From Curtobacterium sp. UNCCL20 (GTDB lineage Bacteria; Actinomycetota; Actinomycetes; Actinomycetales; Microbacteriaceae): DNA of 64,000 bases. The notes under the pieces are model-generated. The model made no database searches. It was not told where the DNA came from and was given only the letters and a program-made list of their open reading frames with translations. The DNA lies in assembly GCF_900101675.1 (NCBI RefSeq), contig NZ_FNKG01000002.1:453005-517004 (forward strand), in the 5' to 3' direction. Numbering within the stretch: position 1 is the stretch's first letter; each line of letters starts with the position of its first letter. Positions 1 to 8,305 of the stretch are shown one piece after another. The position numbers and the translations under genes are program-made.

Positions 1-154
1 TGCGCACGCATCGGGTGCGTGTGCATGTTCCGACGTCCCACCTGTCGATCGACGGGTGCGGTGTCGGTCGGTGCGCACGCATCGGGTGCGTGTGCATGTT
101 CCGACGTCCCACCTGTCGATCGACGGGTGCGGTGTCGTTCGGTGCGCACGCATC
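1..154. repeat. 71-bp tandem repeat, 2.2 copies, entering from the left edge
   Basis: Copies begin at 1 and 72, and a 12-bp third copy begins at 143. The two full copies differ only near the end of the unit (gtcggtcgg against gtcgttcgg). Each unit holds two short inverted repeats: one centred on tcgg inside tgcgcacgca...tgcgtgtgca, and one around gtcgatcgac. The array may extend left of the window. From 155 to 321 I see no gene. A single arm of the dispersed palindrome family (cgcgcctccaggcc) lies near 184-199. Confidence 0.85.
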
Positions 155-321
155 CGAGCCGTGGGCGCGCGTGGGAGCCGCACCGCGCCTCCAGGCCGAT
201 GCCCGGGCGAAACGCCGGACGCGCCCAGCGTCGAGGGGCAGACTGGCCGGAACGGAACGCGCCCCGGGGAGACCCGGCCGCACGTCGAGCACAACGGGGC
301 GCACGACGCGAGAGGAGCACC

Positions 322-813
322 ATGACCGACACAGAGGCAGACCGGCGAGCAGCCATCTCGGACATCGTCCACGGAGCCCACACGGCACTGTTGACGACCG
401 TGAACGAGGACGGCCAGCTGCACGCGCGGCCCCTCGCCGTGCAGGACAAGGCCTTCCACGGCACACTCCGCTTCCTCGTGCAGGACGGCAGCGAGAAGGT
501 CGAGGACATCGCCCGGAACCCGCACGTGAACGTCGCGATCGAGTCGCAGGGTGGCTACCTGTCCATCGCCGGCACCGCCACGGTCACGAAGGACGACTCC
601 GTGATCGACGAGCTGTGGTCGCCCTTCGCGGAGGCCTGGTTCCCGGAGGGCCGTCAGGACCCCTCGATCCGCCTCCTCACCGTCGAGGGGGACTCGGTCG
701 AGTACTGGACCCAGGACACCGGCCCGGTGGGCAGCCTCGTGCAGACGATCAAGGCCGCGCTCGGCAAGCAGAGCCAGCCCGACACCGGCGACCACGGAAC
801 GGTCGAGCTCTAG
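322..813 (+). CDS. pyridoxamine 5'-phosphate oxidase-like, general-stress-protein-26-type flavin protein
   Basis: A 163-residue protein with the split-barrel fold expected of the PNPOx-like/GSP26 group, which binds flavin or F420-type cofactors in the cytoplasm. Typical pieces are TALLTTVNEDGQLHARPL at the N-terminus, FLVQDGSEKVEDIARNPHVNVA, and SIAGTATVTKD in the barrel. The ATG at 322 is preceded by agaggag at 311-317. The same frame stays open upstream through the 71-bp repeats, but that part is repeat-derived and has no family match. The substrate is unknown. The family is often stress-linked, and no partner gene is adjacent. It converges on the membrane glycosyltransferase gene. Confidence 0.85.
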   Translation: MTDTEADRRAAISDIVHGAHTALLTTVNEDGQLHARPLAVQDKAFHGTLRFLVQDGSEKVEDIARNPHVNVAIESQGGYLSIAGTATVTKDDSVIDELWSPFAEAWFPEGRQDPSIRLLTVEGDSVEYWTQDTGPVGSLVQTIKAALGKQSQPDTGDHGTVEL

Positions 814-844
814 CCGGTGCTCGGTCCGGCTGCTCGGTTCCTCG

Positions 845-2089
845 TCACGGGGGGCCGAGCAGCCACAGCACGGCGACGAGCACCGGCTGCCCGAGGATCG
901 CGCAGACCACGAGGGTCCAGCGCATCCAGGGCTTCGCCACGAGCTCGGGGGAGCCGAACAGCGGCGCGAGCGGCATCAGCAGCCGGGGCGTCGACGCCAT
1001 CGGCAGCGACACCGCGAAGACGTAGAGCGCGTACGCGGCGGAGAACACCACGGTCGTGAACCCGAGCTTCCGGGTCGACCGGCGGAGCAGCCACACCGGG
1101 TAGGACACGAGCAGGAACACCACGATGAGGACCCCGCCGACGCCGAGCCAGCGCGCGGCGATGAGGAACCACGGGGTGAGCGGCATGAAGTCGACCCGCC
1201 CGATGAAGTTCACCCACCACGACATCTCGGTCTCGAGGTAGGCGTTCGGGGTGCCGGTGGCGTGCGCGGCGATGAGCGGCCAGGCGAACCCGGCGACGAC
1301 CATCGTGACGCCCGCGGCCACGACCCGCACGCGCTCCGCCACCGGGAACGCGTCGAGCGACCGGACCCCCTCGGTCCGACGTGCACGGATCCAGCGCACC
1401 AGGGCGATCACGCCGAGGACGAGCGGGATCGCCAGGGCACCCGGTCGGGTGAAGGCGGCGACCACCCCGAGGAGCGTCAGCAGCCCGTACCGCCGTCGTT
1501 CGAGGGCGAGGAGCGCGCCGAACGTGAGGGCGAGGAACATGCTCTCGGCGTACCCGACCTGCAGCAGGAACGACAGCGGCCCGCAGGTGAAGAAGAAGAC
1601 GGCCCAGAGCGCCGCCGCGTTGCCCGCACGGTCGCGGACGAGCCGGTGCAGCAGGTAGGTGGCGAGGAGCCCGGCGAGGAGCGCGATCGCGGGCGCCCCG
1701 ACGTCGAACGGGACACCGGTCGACGCGGTCAGCATCCTGATCGTGAAGGGGAACGCGGGCAGGAAGGCCCAGGCGTTCTGTGCGACGTGGCCGCCGGCGT
1801 CGAGCGGCAGCGTCGTCGGGTAGCCGTGCACCGAGATCTGCTCGTAGTACTGGCCGTCCCACGCCGTCAGGAAGTTGAGGAAGCCGTGGTCGTTGCCCCA
1901 GATCGCGTTCTCGGGCAGCGCCCGACCGATGAGCGGGAAGGCCAGCGCGAGCCAGAACGTCGACACGATGCGGCCGCCGGTCCACACGAGGAGGACGGCG
2001 GCCCACGCGGGCAGACTGGTCGCGAGGTCGAGGAGCCGACGTCGTCCGCTGGCGATCGACTCCGTCAGGGTCCCGTCGAGTCGAGTCAC
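845..2089 (-). CDS. integral membrane mannosyltransferase, PIG-V-like
   Basis: A 414-residue polytopic membrane protein with roughly ten hydrophobic segments. The first luminal/periplasmic-type loop carries AWDGQYYEQISVHGYP. A WDG..Y..I...GY motif of this kind marks PIG-V-like and related GT-C transferases that use polyprenyl-phosphate-linked sugars and act at the membrane outer face. Further family-like pieces are VGYAESMFLALTFGALLALERRR and FTRPGALAIPLVLG. The ATG at 2089 is the first in-frame start. The gene stands alone, convergent with the upstream stress-type gene. The sugar and acceptor (lipoglycan or surface protein) cannot be told from sequence. Confidence 0.75.
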   Translation of the reverse strand: MTRLDGTLTESIASGRRRLLDLATSLPAWAAVLLVWTGGRIVSTFWLALAFPLIGRALPENAIWGNDHGFLNFLTAWDGQYYEQISVHGYPTTLPLDAGGHVAQNAWAFLPAFPFTIRMLTASTGVPFDVGAPAIALLAGLLATYLLHRLVRDRAGNAAALWAVFFFTCGPLSFLLQVGYAESMFLALTFGALLALERRRYGLLTLLGVVAAFTRPGALAIPLVLGVIALVRWIRARRTEGVRSLDAFPVAERVRVVAAGVTMVVAGFAWPLIAAHATGTPNAYLETEMSWWVNFIGRVDFMPLTPWFLIAARWLGVGGVLIVVFLLVSYPVWLLRRSTRKLGFTTVVFSAAYALYVFAVSLPMASTPRLLMPLAPLFGSPELVAKPWMRWTLVVCAILGQPVLVAVLWLLGPP

Positions 2090-2226
2090 CGCGGCACTCC
2101 GCGGTGTTCGGGCAGGGCAGGGCGCACGCTCCGAGCGTAGACGCGGCTTCCTTGTGGCTTCCTCATCGGCGCGGCGCGCCCGGTCCGTCAGGGCCGCGGT
2201 CCGTCGGCCTGGAGGCGCAGCTCGCG

Positions 2227-2242
2227 TTGTGCAGAGCGGAAC
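2227..2242. promoter_or_regulatory. 16-bp motif shared with the D-amino-acid operon promoter region
   Basis: TTGTGCAGAGCGGAAC lies 80 bp upstream of ridA. It matches 15 of 16 positions at 8212-8227, upstream of the PLP-enzyme operon. The arrangement TT..GCA...GC..AA has the partial dyad symmetry seen in IclR-family sites. I infer it is the operator of the IclR regulator encoded within that operon. Confidence 0.5.
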
Positions 2243-2321
2243 CAGCCCGGCGGGTGGCCGGGTTCGTCGGAGGGCTCCCGCCTAGCCTGGAGTCCTCATC
2301 CAGACGAACCGAGGAGCACCC

Positions 2322-2708
2322 GTGCCGAAGACCGCCATCGTGACCGACGCCGCCCCGAAGCCCGCCGGGCCGTACAGCCAGGGGATCGTCGCGAACGGGT
2401 TCATCTACACCGCCGGGTTCGGCCCGCAGGACCCGGCGACCGGCCGGATCGCCGACGACGTCGCCGGGCAGACCGCGCAGGTGCTGGCCAACGTGGCCGC
2501 CGTCCTCGCCGAGCACGGCGCCACGCTCGACGACGTCGTGAAGTCGACCGTCCACCTCGAGCACTCCGACCGGGACTTCGCGGCGTTCAACGAGGAGTAC
2601 GCGAAGCACTTCTCCGAGCCGTACCCGGTCCGGACCACCGTGCAGTCGCACCTGGCGAACATCCTCGTCGAGATCGACGTCGTCGCCGTGCTTCCGACCG
2701 GGTCCTGA
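2322..2708 (+). CDS. ridA: RidA family enamine/imine deaminase
   Basis: A 128-residue protein, full family length. RidA proteins hydrolyse reactive 2-aminoacrylate and related enamine/imine intermediates released by PLP-dependent deaminases. Family signatures are PAGPYSQG near the N-terminus, YTAGFGPQDPATG, and the C-terminal YPVRTTVQSHLAN, whose Arg binds the carboxylate of the imino acid. The GTG start follows gaggag by six bases. It converges on a minus-strand operon encoding a PLP enzyme of the D-serine dehydratase/D-threonine aldolase type and shares a 16-bp upstream motif with it, so it probably detoxifies that enzyme's imine products. Confidence 0.9.
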   Translation: MPKTAIVTDAAPKPAGPYSQGIVANGFIYTAGFGPQDPATGRIADDVAGQTAQVLANVAAVLAEHGATLDDVVKSTVHLEHSDRDFAAFNEEYAKHFSEPYPVRTTVQSHLANILVEIDVVAVLPTGS

Positions 2709-2768
2709 CCACCGACCGGGCGCCTGCCGCGGCCGGGGCTGGGGCGTGCGCCGTGGCTGAGTGAAGCC

Positions 2769-4412
2769 TCACCGACCCCCGGTGTGCGCTCCGTCCCGGC
2801 GGAGTCCGGCACCGGGGGTCGCGTGCGTCAGGGCACCCTCGGCGAGGACCGGGACGCCGGCGACCAGGACGTCGTCGATCCCCTCGGCGAGTCGCATCGG
2901 GTGGGCGTAGGACGACCGCGCGGCGACCCGCGCCGGATCCACCACGACGAGGTCCGCCACCGCGCCCGCACGGACGCGGCCGCGATCGCCCAGCCGGTAG
3001 CGGTCGACGCTCGTGGTGGCGAGGTGCCGCACGGTCTCGGACCACCCGAGCCGGCCCGGCACCGCGTACTCCGCCAGGTACCGGGGGAAGGTGCCGTACG
3101 CGCGAGGGTGCGGGTGCGTTCCCACGAAGATGCCGTCCGACCCGGCGGTGTGCCCCGGGAGCCGGAACAGCGGCGCGAGCTCGTCGGCCGTCCGGGGCCG
3201 GGGGACCCGCATGACGACGGTGACCTGCAGCGCCGAGTCGACCAGGACGTCGAGCGCGAGGTCGACCGGGTCGGTGCCGGTGGCCGCCGCGGCCTCGGCG
3301 AGCGTTCGACCCTGCAGGGCGTGGAACTCCGCGGCGGGCACGTGCGAGAGCGTGATCTGGTCGGCCCATCCCGTGCCGAGGTCGGCGCGGCTGAGCACCC
3401 GGTCGAGGACGGCGCCGCGGACCCGGAGTCGCCCGGACTCGTCGGCGACGGCACGGGCGAGGTCCTCGGTGCCGGGGCGGGCGAGGTCGGCGGGCAGGAG
3501 CAGCATCGACAGGATCGTGCAGCCGCGCGAGTACGGGTACGCGTCGAAGGACATGGGCGCGCCGGCTGCCTCGAGCTCCGCGAGGGCGGTGACCGCCAGC
3601 TCGACCGGGGCGTGCAGGTGTGACACGTGGGCACGGGCGCCAGTCGCTCGGACGAGTGCGGCGATCTCGTCGAGGCCCGCGCGGGCGTTGCCCTCGTAGC
3701 CGCCGCGCATGTGCGACACGTACAGGCCGTCGGCGGCGGCGACCTCCGTGCAGAGGGCAGCGAGCTCGGCGGTGTCGGCGAACAGCCCGGGGACGTAGTC
3801 GAGCCCCGTCGCGAGCCCCACCGCGCCGTCGGACAGGCCCTGCCGGACCAGTGCGCGCATCGCCTCCGCCTCGACCGGGGTCGCCGGGCGGTCGTCGTCA
3901 CCGAGGACCTCGTGCCGGACGGTCCCGGCGGGCACCAGGGTCGCGACGTTGACCGGCGTCGTGCCGTCGTACGTCGCGAGGAGCGCTGCGACACCGCCGC
4001 CCCGGTAGCGCGGGTGCGGGCCGTCGATCGCGGCGAAGTAGCGGTCGGCGTACGAGCCGTCCCCGGGCGCCGGGCCCACGCCGTCCTGTCCGGTCACGAT
4101 CGTCGTGACGCCCTGGCGGAGGAGCCCGAGCTGCACGGCCTCGTCGAACACCAGGGAGCCGGCGTGCGAGTGCGCGTCGACGAACCCGGGGAGGACGAGG
4201 CGCTCGCCGCAGTCGATCGTGGTGGTGTCCGCCGGGACGTCGAGGTCGGTGCCCACGGCGACGATCCGGCCGTCGGCGACCAGGACGTCGGCACGCACCG
4301 GCGTCTCCTCTTCGGCGCGCGACCGTGGCGTCTCCGTCCCGGGCAGGACCGATCCGCCCCGGAGCAGGACCGATCCGCCCCGGAGCAGGACCGCGGCCGT
4401 CGGCTCGGTCAC
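2769..4412 (-). CDS. N-acyl-D-amino-acid deacylase (D-aminoacylase)
   Basis: A 547-residue amidohydrolase-superfamily enzyme predicted to split N-acyl-D-amino acids into a carboxylate and a free D-amino acid in the cytoplasm. LPGFVDAHSHAG carries the metal-binding HxH at residues 81/83. YVSHMRGGYEG and HVSHLHAP provide later His ligands, and the C-terminus has the usual amidohydrolase barrel end (GRVRAGAVADLVVVDP). The GTG start overlaps the aldolase stop by 4 bp (GTGA). It is the last gene of the operon and supplies substrate for the PLP enzyme encoded first. The N-terminus carries a tandem in-frame LLRGGSV duplication. The exact acyl and amino-acid preference is unknown. Confidence 0.85.
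   Translation of the reverse strand: MTEPTAAVLLRGGSVLLRGGSVLPGTETPRSRAEEETPVRADVLVADGRIVAVGTDLDVPADTTTIDCGERLVLPGFVDAHSHAGSLVFDEAVQLGLLRQGVTTIVTGQDGVGPAPGDGSYADRYFAAIDGPHPRYRGGGVAALLATYDGTTPVNVATLVPAGTVRHEVLGDDDRPATPVEAEAMRALVRQGLSDGAVGLATGLDYVPGLFADTAELAALCTEVAAADGLYVSHMRGGYEGNARAGLDEIAALVRATGARAHVSHLHAPVELAVTALAELEAAGAPMSFDAYPYSRGCTILSMLLLPADLARPGTEDLARAVADESGRLRVRGAVLDRVLSRADLGTGWADQITLSHVPAAEFHALQGRTLAEAAAATGTDPVDLALDVLVDSALQVTVVMRVPRPRTADELAPLFRLPGHTAGSDGIFVGTHPHPRAYGTFPRYLAEYAVPGRLGWSETVRHLATTSVDRYRLGDRGRVRAGAVADLVVVDPARVAARSSYAHPMRLAEGIDDVLVAGVPVLAEGALTHATPGAGLRRDGAHTGGR
4349..4390. repeat. perfect 21-bp in-frame tandem duplication
   Basis: Two identical copies of a 21-bp unit starting ccgatccgcc sit inside the first 23 codons of the D-aminoacylase gene and encode LLRGGSV twice. 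The extra copy lengthens the first beta-strand region without breaking the frame. Confidence 0.9.
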
Positions 4413-5083
4413 CGGGCGAGTGCGGCGACGAGCCGCTCGGCCCGGACACGCAGGGCATCGAGGTCACCACTCGTCAGGGCGTCCCCGACGAGCGGTGAGC
4501 CCAGCCCGACCGCGACGGCGCCGGCGGCGAGGTAGTCGGACGCGTCGTCGACACCGATGCCGCCGGTGGGGATCACGTCGACGAAGTCGAGCGGTGCGAG
4601 GACCTGCTTGAGGAACGCCGGACCGCCGAGCTGCGCGGCCGGGAAGACCTTCACGGCGCGAGCCCCGAGCCGCCAGGCCCGCACGATCTCGGTCGGCGTC
4701 GCAGCCCCCGGGTACCAGCCGAGCCCGCGCTCGTGGGCGCGCTCCCCGATCTCGGCGTCGAGGTGCGGGCTGACCGCGAAGACGGCACCGGCTGCCGCGG
4801 CCTCGTCGAGCTGCCGGGGCTCGAGCACGGTCCCGACCCCGATCGACGCCGCGGTGCCGTACCGCTCGGTGGCCCAGGCGATGCCCTCGCGCCAGCGCGG
4901 GGTGTTCGTGGTGATCTCGATCGCCCGGACCCCGGCGTCGACGAGGGTGGCGATGACGTCCTCGACGTGCTCGCCGTCCCCGCCGCGCAGGATCGCGATC
5001 GCGGGGCCCGCGGCGTGCCGGTGCCGGGCCGGCCCGGTGACGTCGGTGCTGGTGCTGGAGCTGGTGCTGGTGGTGTCGGTCAT
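4409..5083 (-). CDS. 2-keto-3-deoxy-6-phosphogluconate / 4-hydroxy-2-oxoglutarate aldolase
   Basis: A 224-residue class I aldolase of the KDPG/KHG family, which cleaves 2-keto-3-deoxy sugar phosphates or KHG to pyruvate plus an aldehyde. GVRAIEITTNTP carries the catalytic Glu region, GVGTVLEPRQLDEA the second strand, and RAVKVFPA the Schiff-base Lys. VIPTGGIG is the phosphate-binding loop. I start at the ATG at 5083 (MTDTTSTSSS): the frame is open further upstream but lacks family similarity there. The first ~20 residues are a Ser/Thr-rich leader. The gene lies 11 bp after the sugar kinase gene, which would make its phosphorylated substrate. Confidence 0.88.
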   Translation of the reverse strand: MTDTTSTSSSTSTDVTGPARHRHAAGPAIAILRGGDGEHVEDVIATLVDAGVRAIEITTNTPRWREGIAWATERYGTAASIGVGTVLEPRQLDEAAAAGAVFAVSPHLDAEIGERAHERGLGWYPGAATPTEIVRAWRLGARAVKVFPAAQLGGPAFLKQVLAPLDFVDVIPTGGIGVDDASDYLAAGAVAVGLGSPLVGDALTSGDLDALRVRAERLVAALAR

Positions 5084-5094
5084 GGTCTCGTTCC

Positions 5095-6072
5095 TCAGCG
5101 GTCGACGCGGTCGTGGACGGCGTGGTCGACGTCCGAGGGGCTGGTGGGAGCGTGCAGGGCGGCGGGGTCCGGGCAGCGCCAGTCGCTCTCGACGGTGCAC
5201 GCCAGGGCGCCGGCGTCCGCGGCGCGGTCGAGGGCCTCGTCGGGGGACGCGCCGGACAGCGACGCCGCGAGCCAGCCGGCGACGAAGGCATCACCGGCAC
5301 CGACGGGGTCGACGACCCGCACCGGGGTGGCGACCCGGCGGAGGAACCGCCCGTCGATCGACGCGACGGCACCCCGCGACCCGAGCTTCACGACGGCGCG
5401 GCCGCCCGCGAGTGCGGCGAGCTCGTGCGCGAGGGTCTCGTCGTCGCCCTCGTCGTCGGCGAGGCCGAGCACGAGCCTGGCCTCGTCGTCGCCGGCGAAC
5501 ACGATCGCCGCGCGGCTCGCAGCGGCCCGGTAGCGCTCGCGTGCGGTGTCCGCGTCGATGAGCTTCGGTCGGTGGTTGACGTCGAACGACACCGGGACCC
5601 CGGCGGTGTCGGCGCGGTCGATCGCCGCCTCCACCGCCGCTCGGGCGTCGTCGGAGAGTGCGAGCGTGATGCCGGTGACGTGCAGGAGCGCGGCCTGCTC
5701 GACGAGGCTGGTCGGCAGGTCGGTGGCGCGGAGGGCCGCTCCGGCCGAGCCCCGGCGGTGGTACGTGACGCGGGTCCGTCCGTCCGTCAGGCGTTCCTTC
5801 ATCATGATGCCGGTCGAGCGGTCGGGGTCCGGCACGGCGACGACGTCGACGCCCTCGCCGCGGACGTCGCGGGTGACCCGGTCGCCCGCGGGGTCGGTGC
5901 CGACGCGGCCGACCCAGGTGGTCGGGACGCCGGCGCGGACGAGCCCGATCGCGACGTTGCTCTCGGCACCGCCGGTGTCGACGCGCATGTGCTCGAGGTC
6001 CGGCACGGCACCGACGTCGCGCCCGGTCAGGAGCAGCATCGTCTCGCCGAGGGTCACGACGCGGCCGGTCAC
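5095..6072 (-). CDS. PfkB-family sugar kinase, probably 2-keto-3-deoxygluconate kinase
   Basis: A 325-residue ribokinase/PfkB-family kinase. GGAESNVAIGLVRAG near residue 35 and VDPVGAGDAFVAGW near residue 260 are the two family signatures, the latter with the catalytic Asp in GAGD. FDVNHRPKL is characteristic of KdgK-type members. It probably phosphorylates 2-keto-3-deoxygluconate or a similar keto-deoxy acid in the cytoplasm, feeding the KDPG-type aldolase encoded next. The GTG start overlaps the IclR stop by 4 bp. A substrate other than KDG is possible because the operon also holds D-amino-acid enzymes. Confidence 0.82.
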   Translation of the reverse strand: MTGRVVTLGETMLLLTGRDVGAVPDLEHMRVDTGGAESNVAIGLVRAGVPTTWVGRVGTDPAGDRVTRDVRGEGVDVVAVPDPDRSTGIMMKERLTDGRTRVTYHRRGSAGAALRATDLPTSLVEQAALLHVTGITLALSDDARAAVEAAIDRADTAGVPVSFDVNHRPKLIDADTARERYRAAASRAAIVFAGDDEARLVLGLADDEGDDETLAHELAALAGGRAVVKLGSRGAVASIDGRFLRRVATPVRVVDPVGAGDAFVAGWLAASLSGASPDEALDRAADAGALACTVESDWRCPDPAALHAPTSPSDVDHAVHDRVDR

Positions 6073-6911
6073 CGGGTGCCCTTCGTCAGGGCGAGCTGGG
6101 CGGACGAGGAGCCGAGTGCGACGGAGATCTCGAGCGCCGTGCGGACGACGCCGTCACCGAGCTCACGGACGGCCGCGGCGGGGAACCGGGAGGCGAGGCC
6201 GGAGATGCTCATCGCCCCGACGACCTGGTTCGCGTGGTCGAGCACCGGAGCGGCGACGCACCGGATGTCCGGCTCGTTCTCGCGGTCGTCGATGCCGTAC
6301 CCGCGCCCGTGGGTCCGGTCGATCTCGGCACGCCAGCGGTCGTCGTCGACGATGGAGTGCTCGGTCATCGCGATCGCGGGCTCGGCCAGCACCCGGGCGA
6401 GCAGCTCCGGCTCGCCGAAGGCCACCATCGCCTTGCCGGACGCGGTGTTCCGCATCGGCAGTCGGTTGCCGATCCGGGAGCCCATCCGGACGGTCCCGCG
6501 CGTCTCGACCTTGTCGACGTAGACGATGTCGGTGCCGTCCGGCACAACGAGGTGGCAGGTCAGGCCGGTGGCCTCGGCGGTGCGACGGAGGAAGGGAGCG
6601 GCGGCGGCGCGGAGGTCGATGCCCTCGAGGTAGCTCTGCCCGAGGAGCAGCGCGCCGAGTCCGAGGGTGAAGCCGGCGTCCGGGGTGCGGCGGAGCAGGT
6701 CGTTCTCGAGCATCGGGGCGGTCAGCCGGAGCACGGTGGACTTCGAGGTGCCGAGCTCGGCCGCCAGCGCGGTGAGCGACACCGAGGGTTCGCCGTTCCG
6801 GGTGCGGTCCGCGACGCAGTCGAGCAGGCGGAGCCCGCGGCGCAGGGACAGTGCGGCGTTCCGGGCCGGAGGCGCGTCGTCGGTCGTGGCGACCGGGGTC
6901 GTCGCCCGCAT
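6069..6911 (-). CDS. IclR family transcriptional regulator
   Basis: A 280-residue regulator with an N-terminal winged HTH (VSLTALAAELGTSKSTVLRL, ~residues 43-62) and a C-terminal IclR effector domain (HLVVPDGTDIVYVDKVETRG; MRNTASGKAMVAF; VAAPVLDHANQVVGAMSISG). It is second in the operon: its ATG overlaps the PLP-enzyme stop (ATGA) and its stop overlaps the kinase start, so it should be autoregulated. The likely operator is the 16-bp motif at 8212-8227, repeated before ridA. The effector is probably a keto-deoxy acid or a pathway amino acid. A long frame open upstream of 6911 is the shadow of the PLP-enzyme gene. Confidence 0.9.
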   Translation of the reverse strand: MRATTPVATTDDAPPARNAALSLRRGLRLLDCVADRTRNGEPSVSLTALAAELGTSKSTVLRLTAPMLENDLLRRTPDAGFTLGLGALLLGQSYLEGIDLRAAAAPFLRRTAEATGLTCHLVVPDGTDIVYVDKVETRGTVRMGSRIGNRLPMRNTASGKAMVAFGEPELLARVLAEPAIAMTEHSIVDDDRWRAEIDRTHGRGYGIDDRENEPDIRCVAAPVLDHANQVVGAMSISGLASRFPAAAVRELGDGVVRTALEISVALGSSSAQLALTKGTR

Positions 6912-8134
6912 CAGAACCACGTCGCGATCGTGTCGGTGACCCGTTCGTCGTCGTCGATGACGAGCACCTGCCGCCACTTGTCGAACACCGTGCACGGGTG
7001 GGAGACGCCGAACACGACGACGTCGCCGGGCGTCAGCCCGGCCCATCCCGCTGCCAGCGTGAGGTAGCAGTGCTGGTCGTCGAGGCGGGTGACGGTGACC
7101 GCCCCGGGTGGTGGGACGACCTGTGTGCCGGCAGCCGCGCCTCCAGGCAGACCCTGCGGTCGGACGGACCGGACCACCGGCAGCCCCTCGTCGAACGAGA
7201 TGTCCCGCTTGCCCACCGCGACCAGGGCGAGTCCTGGCTCGGGGCAGGACGTGACGCGGCCCCAGACCTCGATCGCCGGGATGAGCGCGCCCTCGTCCGG
7301 GTGGCGGGCGAACGGGGTGCGATCGGCGTAGAAGCCGTCGTCGTGGGTGAGGGACGCGCCGGAGCGGAGCAGGACGTCGAGGTCGTCGGGGCGTTCCGCG
7401 ACGGCGTCGACCACGCCGTCGAACCAGGCGCTCCCGCCCATGCTCAGCAGGGCTCCGGGGGCGTCGACGAGCGGTCGGACGGCTGCGGCGATCCCGAGCA
7501 CACCAGCGACGTAGTCCCGCGCGGCGTCGACGCCCGGCAGCCCACCCTCGTACCCGGACACCCCGCGGAGGGTGAGCCCGGCGTCGTGCGCTGACAGCGC
7601 GACCTCGTGCGCGGCGGTGGCGGTGCGCACGCCGGTGCGACCGCCGGGGAACCCGACCTCCACCAGGACGTGCAGCTCGCCGTCGACGGTGTCCTGCGCC
7701 GCACGGCCGGCTGCCACACCGGCGGGGGAGTCGATGTAGCAGAGGACGTCGGCGTCCGGGTCGGCCGCGCGGCGGGACGCGAGCCAGGCGAGCCCCGCGG
7801 GGTCGAGGACCTCGTTCGCGACGAGGATCCGGTGCACGCCGTGCTCCCACGCGACCATCGCCTGCTGGACGGACGCGACCGTGACGCCCCAGGCACCCGC
7901 GGCGATCTGGCGCTCGGCGAGGGCCGGCGCCATGTGCGTCTTCATGTGCGGCGCGAACAGGAGCCCGTGCCGCTCGACGTAGGCCTGCATCACCGCCGTG
8001 TTGTTCCTCAGGGCGGAGTCCCGCAGGGTCATCACCGGCAGGTAGGCGTGGTCGAGGACGTGGCGGTCCGCCGGTGCCGCCGGATCCGGTGCGCCCTTGG
8101 CGGTGACCGTGCCGGGAGCGGGTGTGGTCGTCAT
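6911..8134 (-). CDS. PLP enzyme of the D-serine dehydratase (DSD1) / D-threonine aldolase / amino acid deaminase family
   Basis: A 407-residue fold-III PLP enzyme. The N-terminal alanine-racemase-type barrel carries FAPHMKTHMAP, whose Lys binds PLP, and GVTVASVQQA. The C-terminal domain has HCYLTLAAGWAGLTPGD and SHPCTVFDKW, where the His and Cys match the Zn ligands known in DSD1-type D-serine dehydratases. Expected chemistry is Zn- and PLP-dependent elimination or retro-aldol cleavage of a D-amino acid, giving imines for RidA. The ATG at 8134 follows a ggaggctcg-type RBS, and it is the first gene of the operon. Dehydratase and aldolase activity cannot be separated from sequence. Confidence 0.85.
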   Translation of the reverse strand: MTTTPAPGTVTAKGAPDPAAPADRHVLDHAYLPVMTLRDSALRNNTAVMQAYVERHGLLFAPHMKTHMAPALAERQIAAGAWGVTVASVQQAMVAWEHGVHRILVANEVLDPAGLAWLASRRAADPDADVLCYIDSPAGVAAGRAAQDTVDGELHVLVEVGFPGGRTGVRTATAAHEVALSAHDAGLTLRGVSGYEGGLPGVDAARDYVAGVLGIAAAVRPLVDAPGALLSMGGSAWFDGVVDAVAERPDDLDVLLRSGASLTHDDGFYADRTPFARHPDEGALIPAIEVWGRVTSCPEPGLALVAVGKRDISFDEGLPVVRSVRPQGLPGGAAAGTQVVPPPGAVTVTRLDDQHCYLTLAAGWAGLTPGDVVVFGVSHPCTVFDKWRQVLVIDDDERVTDTIATWF

Positions 8135-8211
8135 CGAGCCTCCGTTGCGTCGTGCGGTGCCCCCACGCTCCCGGTGCCGGGTGTGCGCCGGCAACGCCGC
8201 CGTCGTCCTCA

Positions 8212-8227
8212 TTGTGCAGTGCGGAAC
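8212..8227. promoter_or_regulatory. 16-bp motif upstream of the D-amino-acid operon
   Basis: TTGTGCAGTGCGGAAC lies 78 bp upstream of the PLP-enzyme start, in the divergent gap with the exporter gene, and matches 15 of 16 positions at 2227-2242. The core TT..GCA.TGC..AA is dyad-symmetric. I infer an IclR-type operator that could also affect the divergent exporter. Confidence 0.5.
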
Positions 8228-8305
8228 GACGATGCGGAGCGGCCGTGCGCCGGGCTCCGTCATCTCCACCGTCCGCCACCCGTGCGGGCATAGCCTTGAC
8301 ACGAC

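Noticed and set aside
1..154. CRISPR array
   Set aside because: The 71-bp unit is continuous with no unique spacers, and no cas gene is present.
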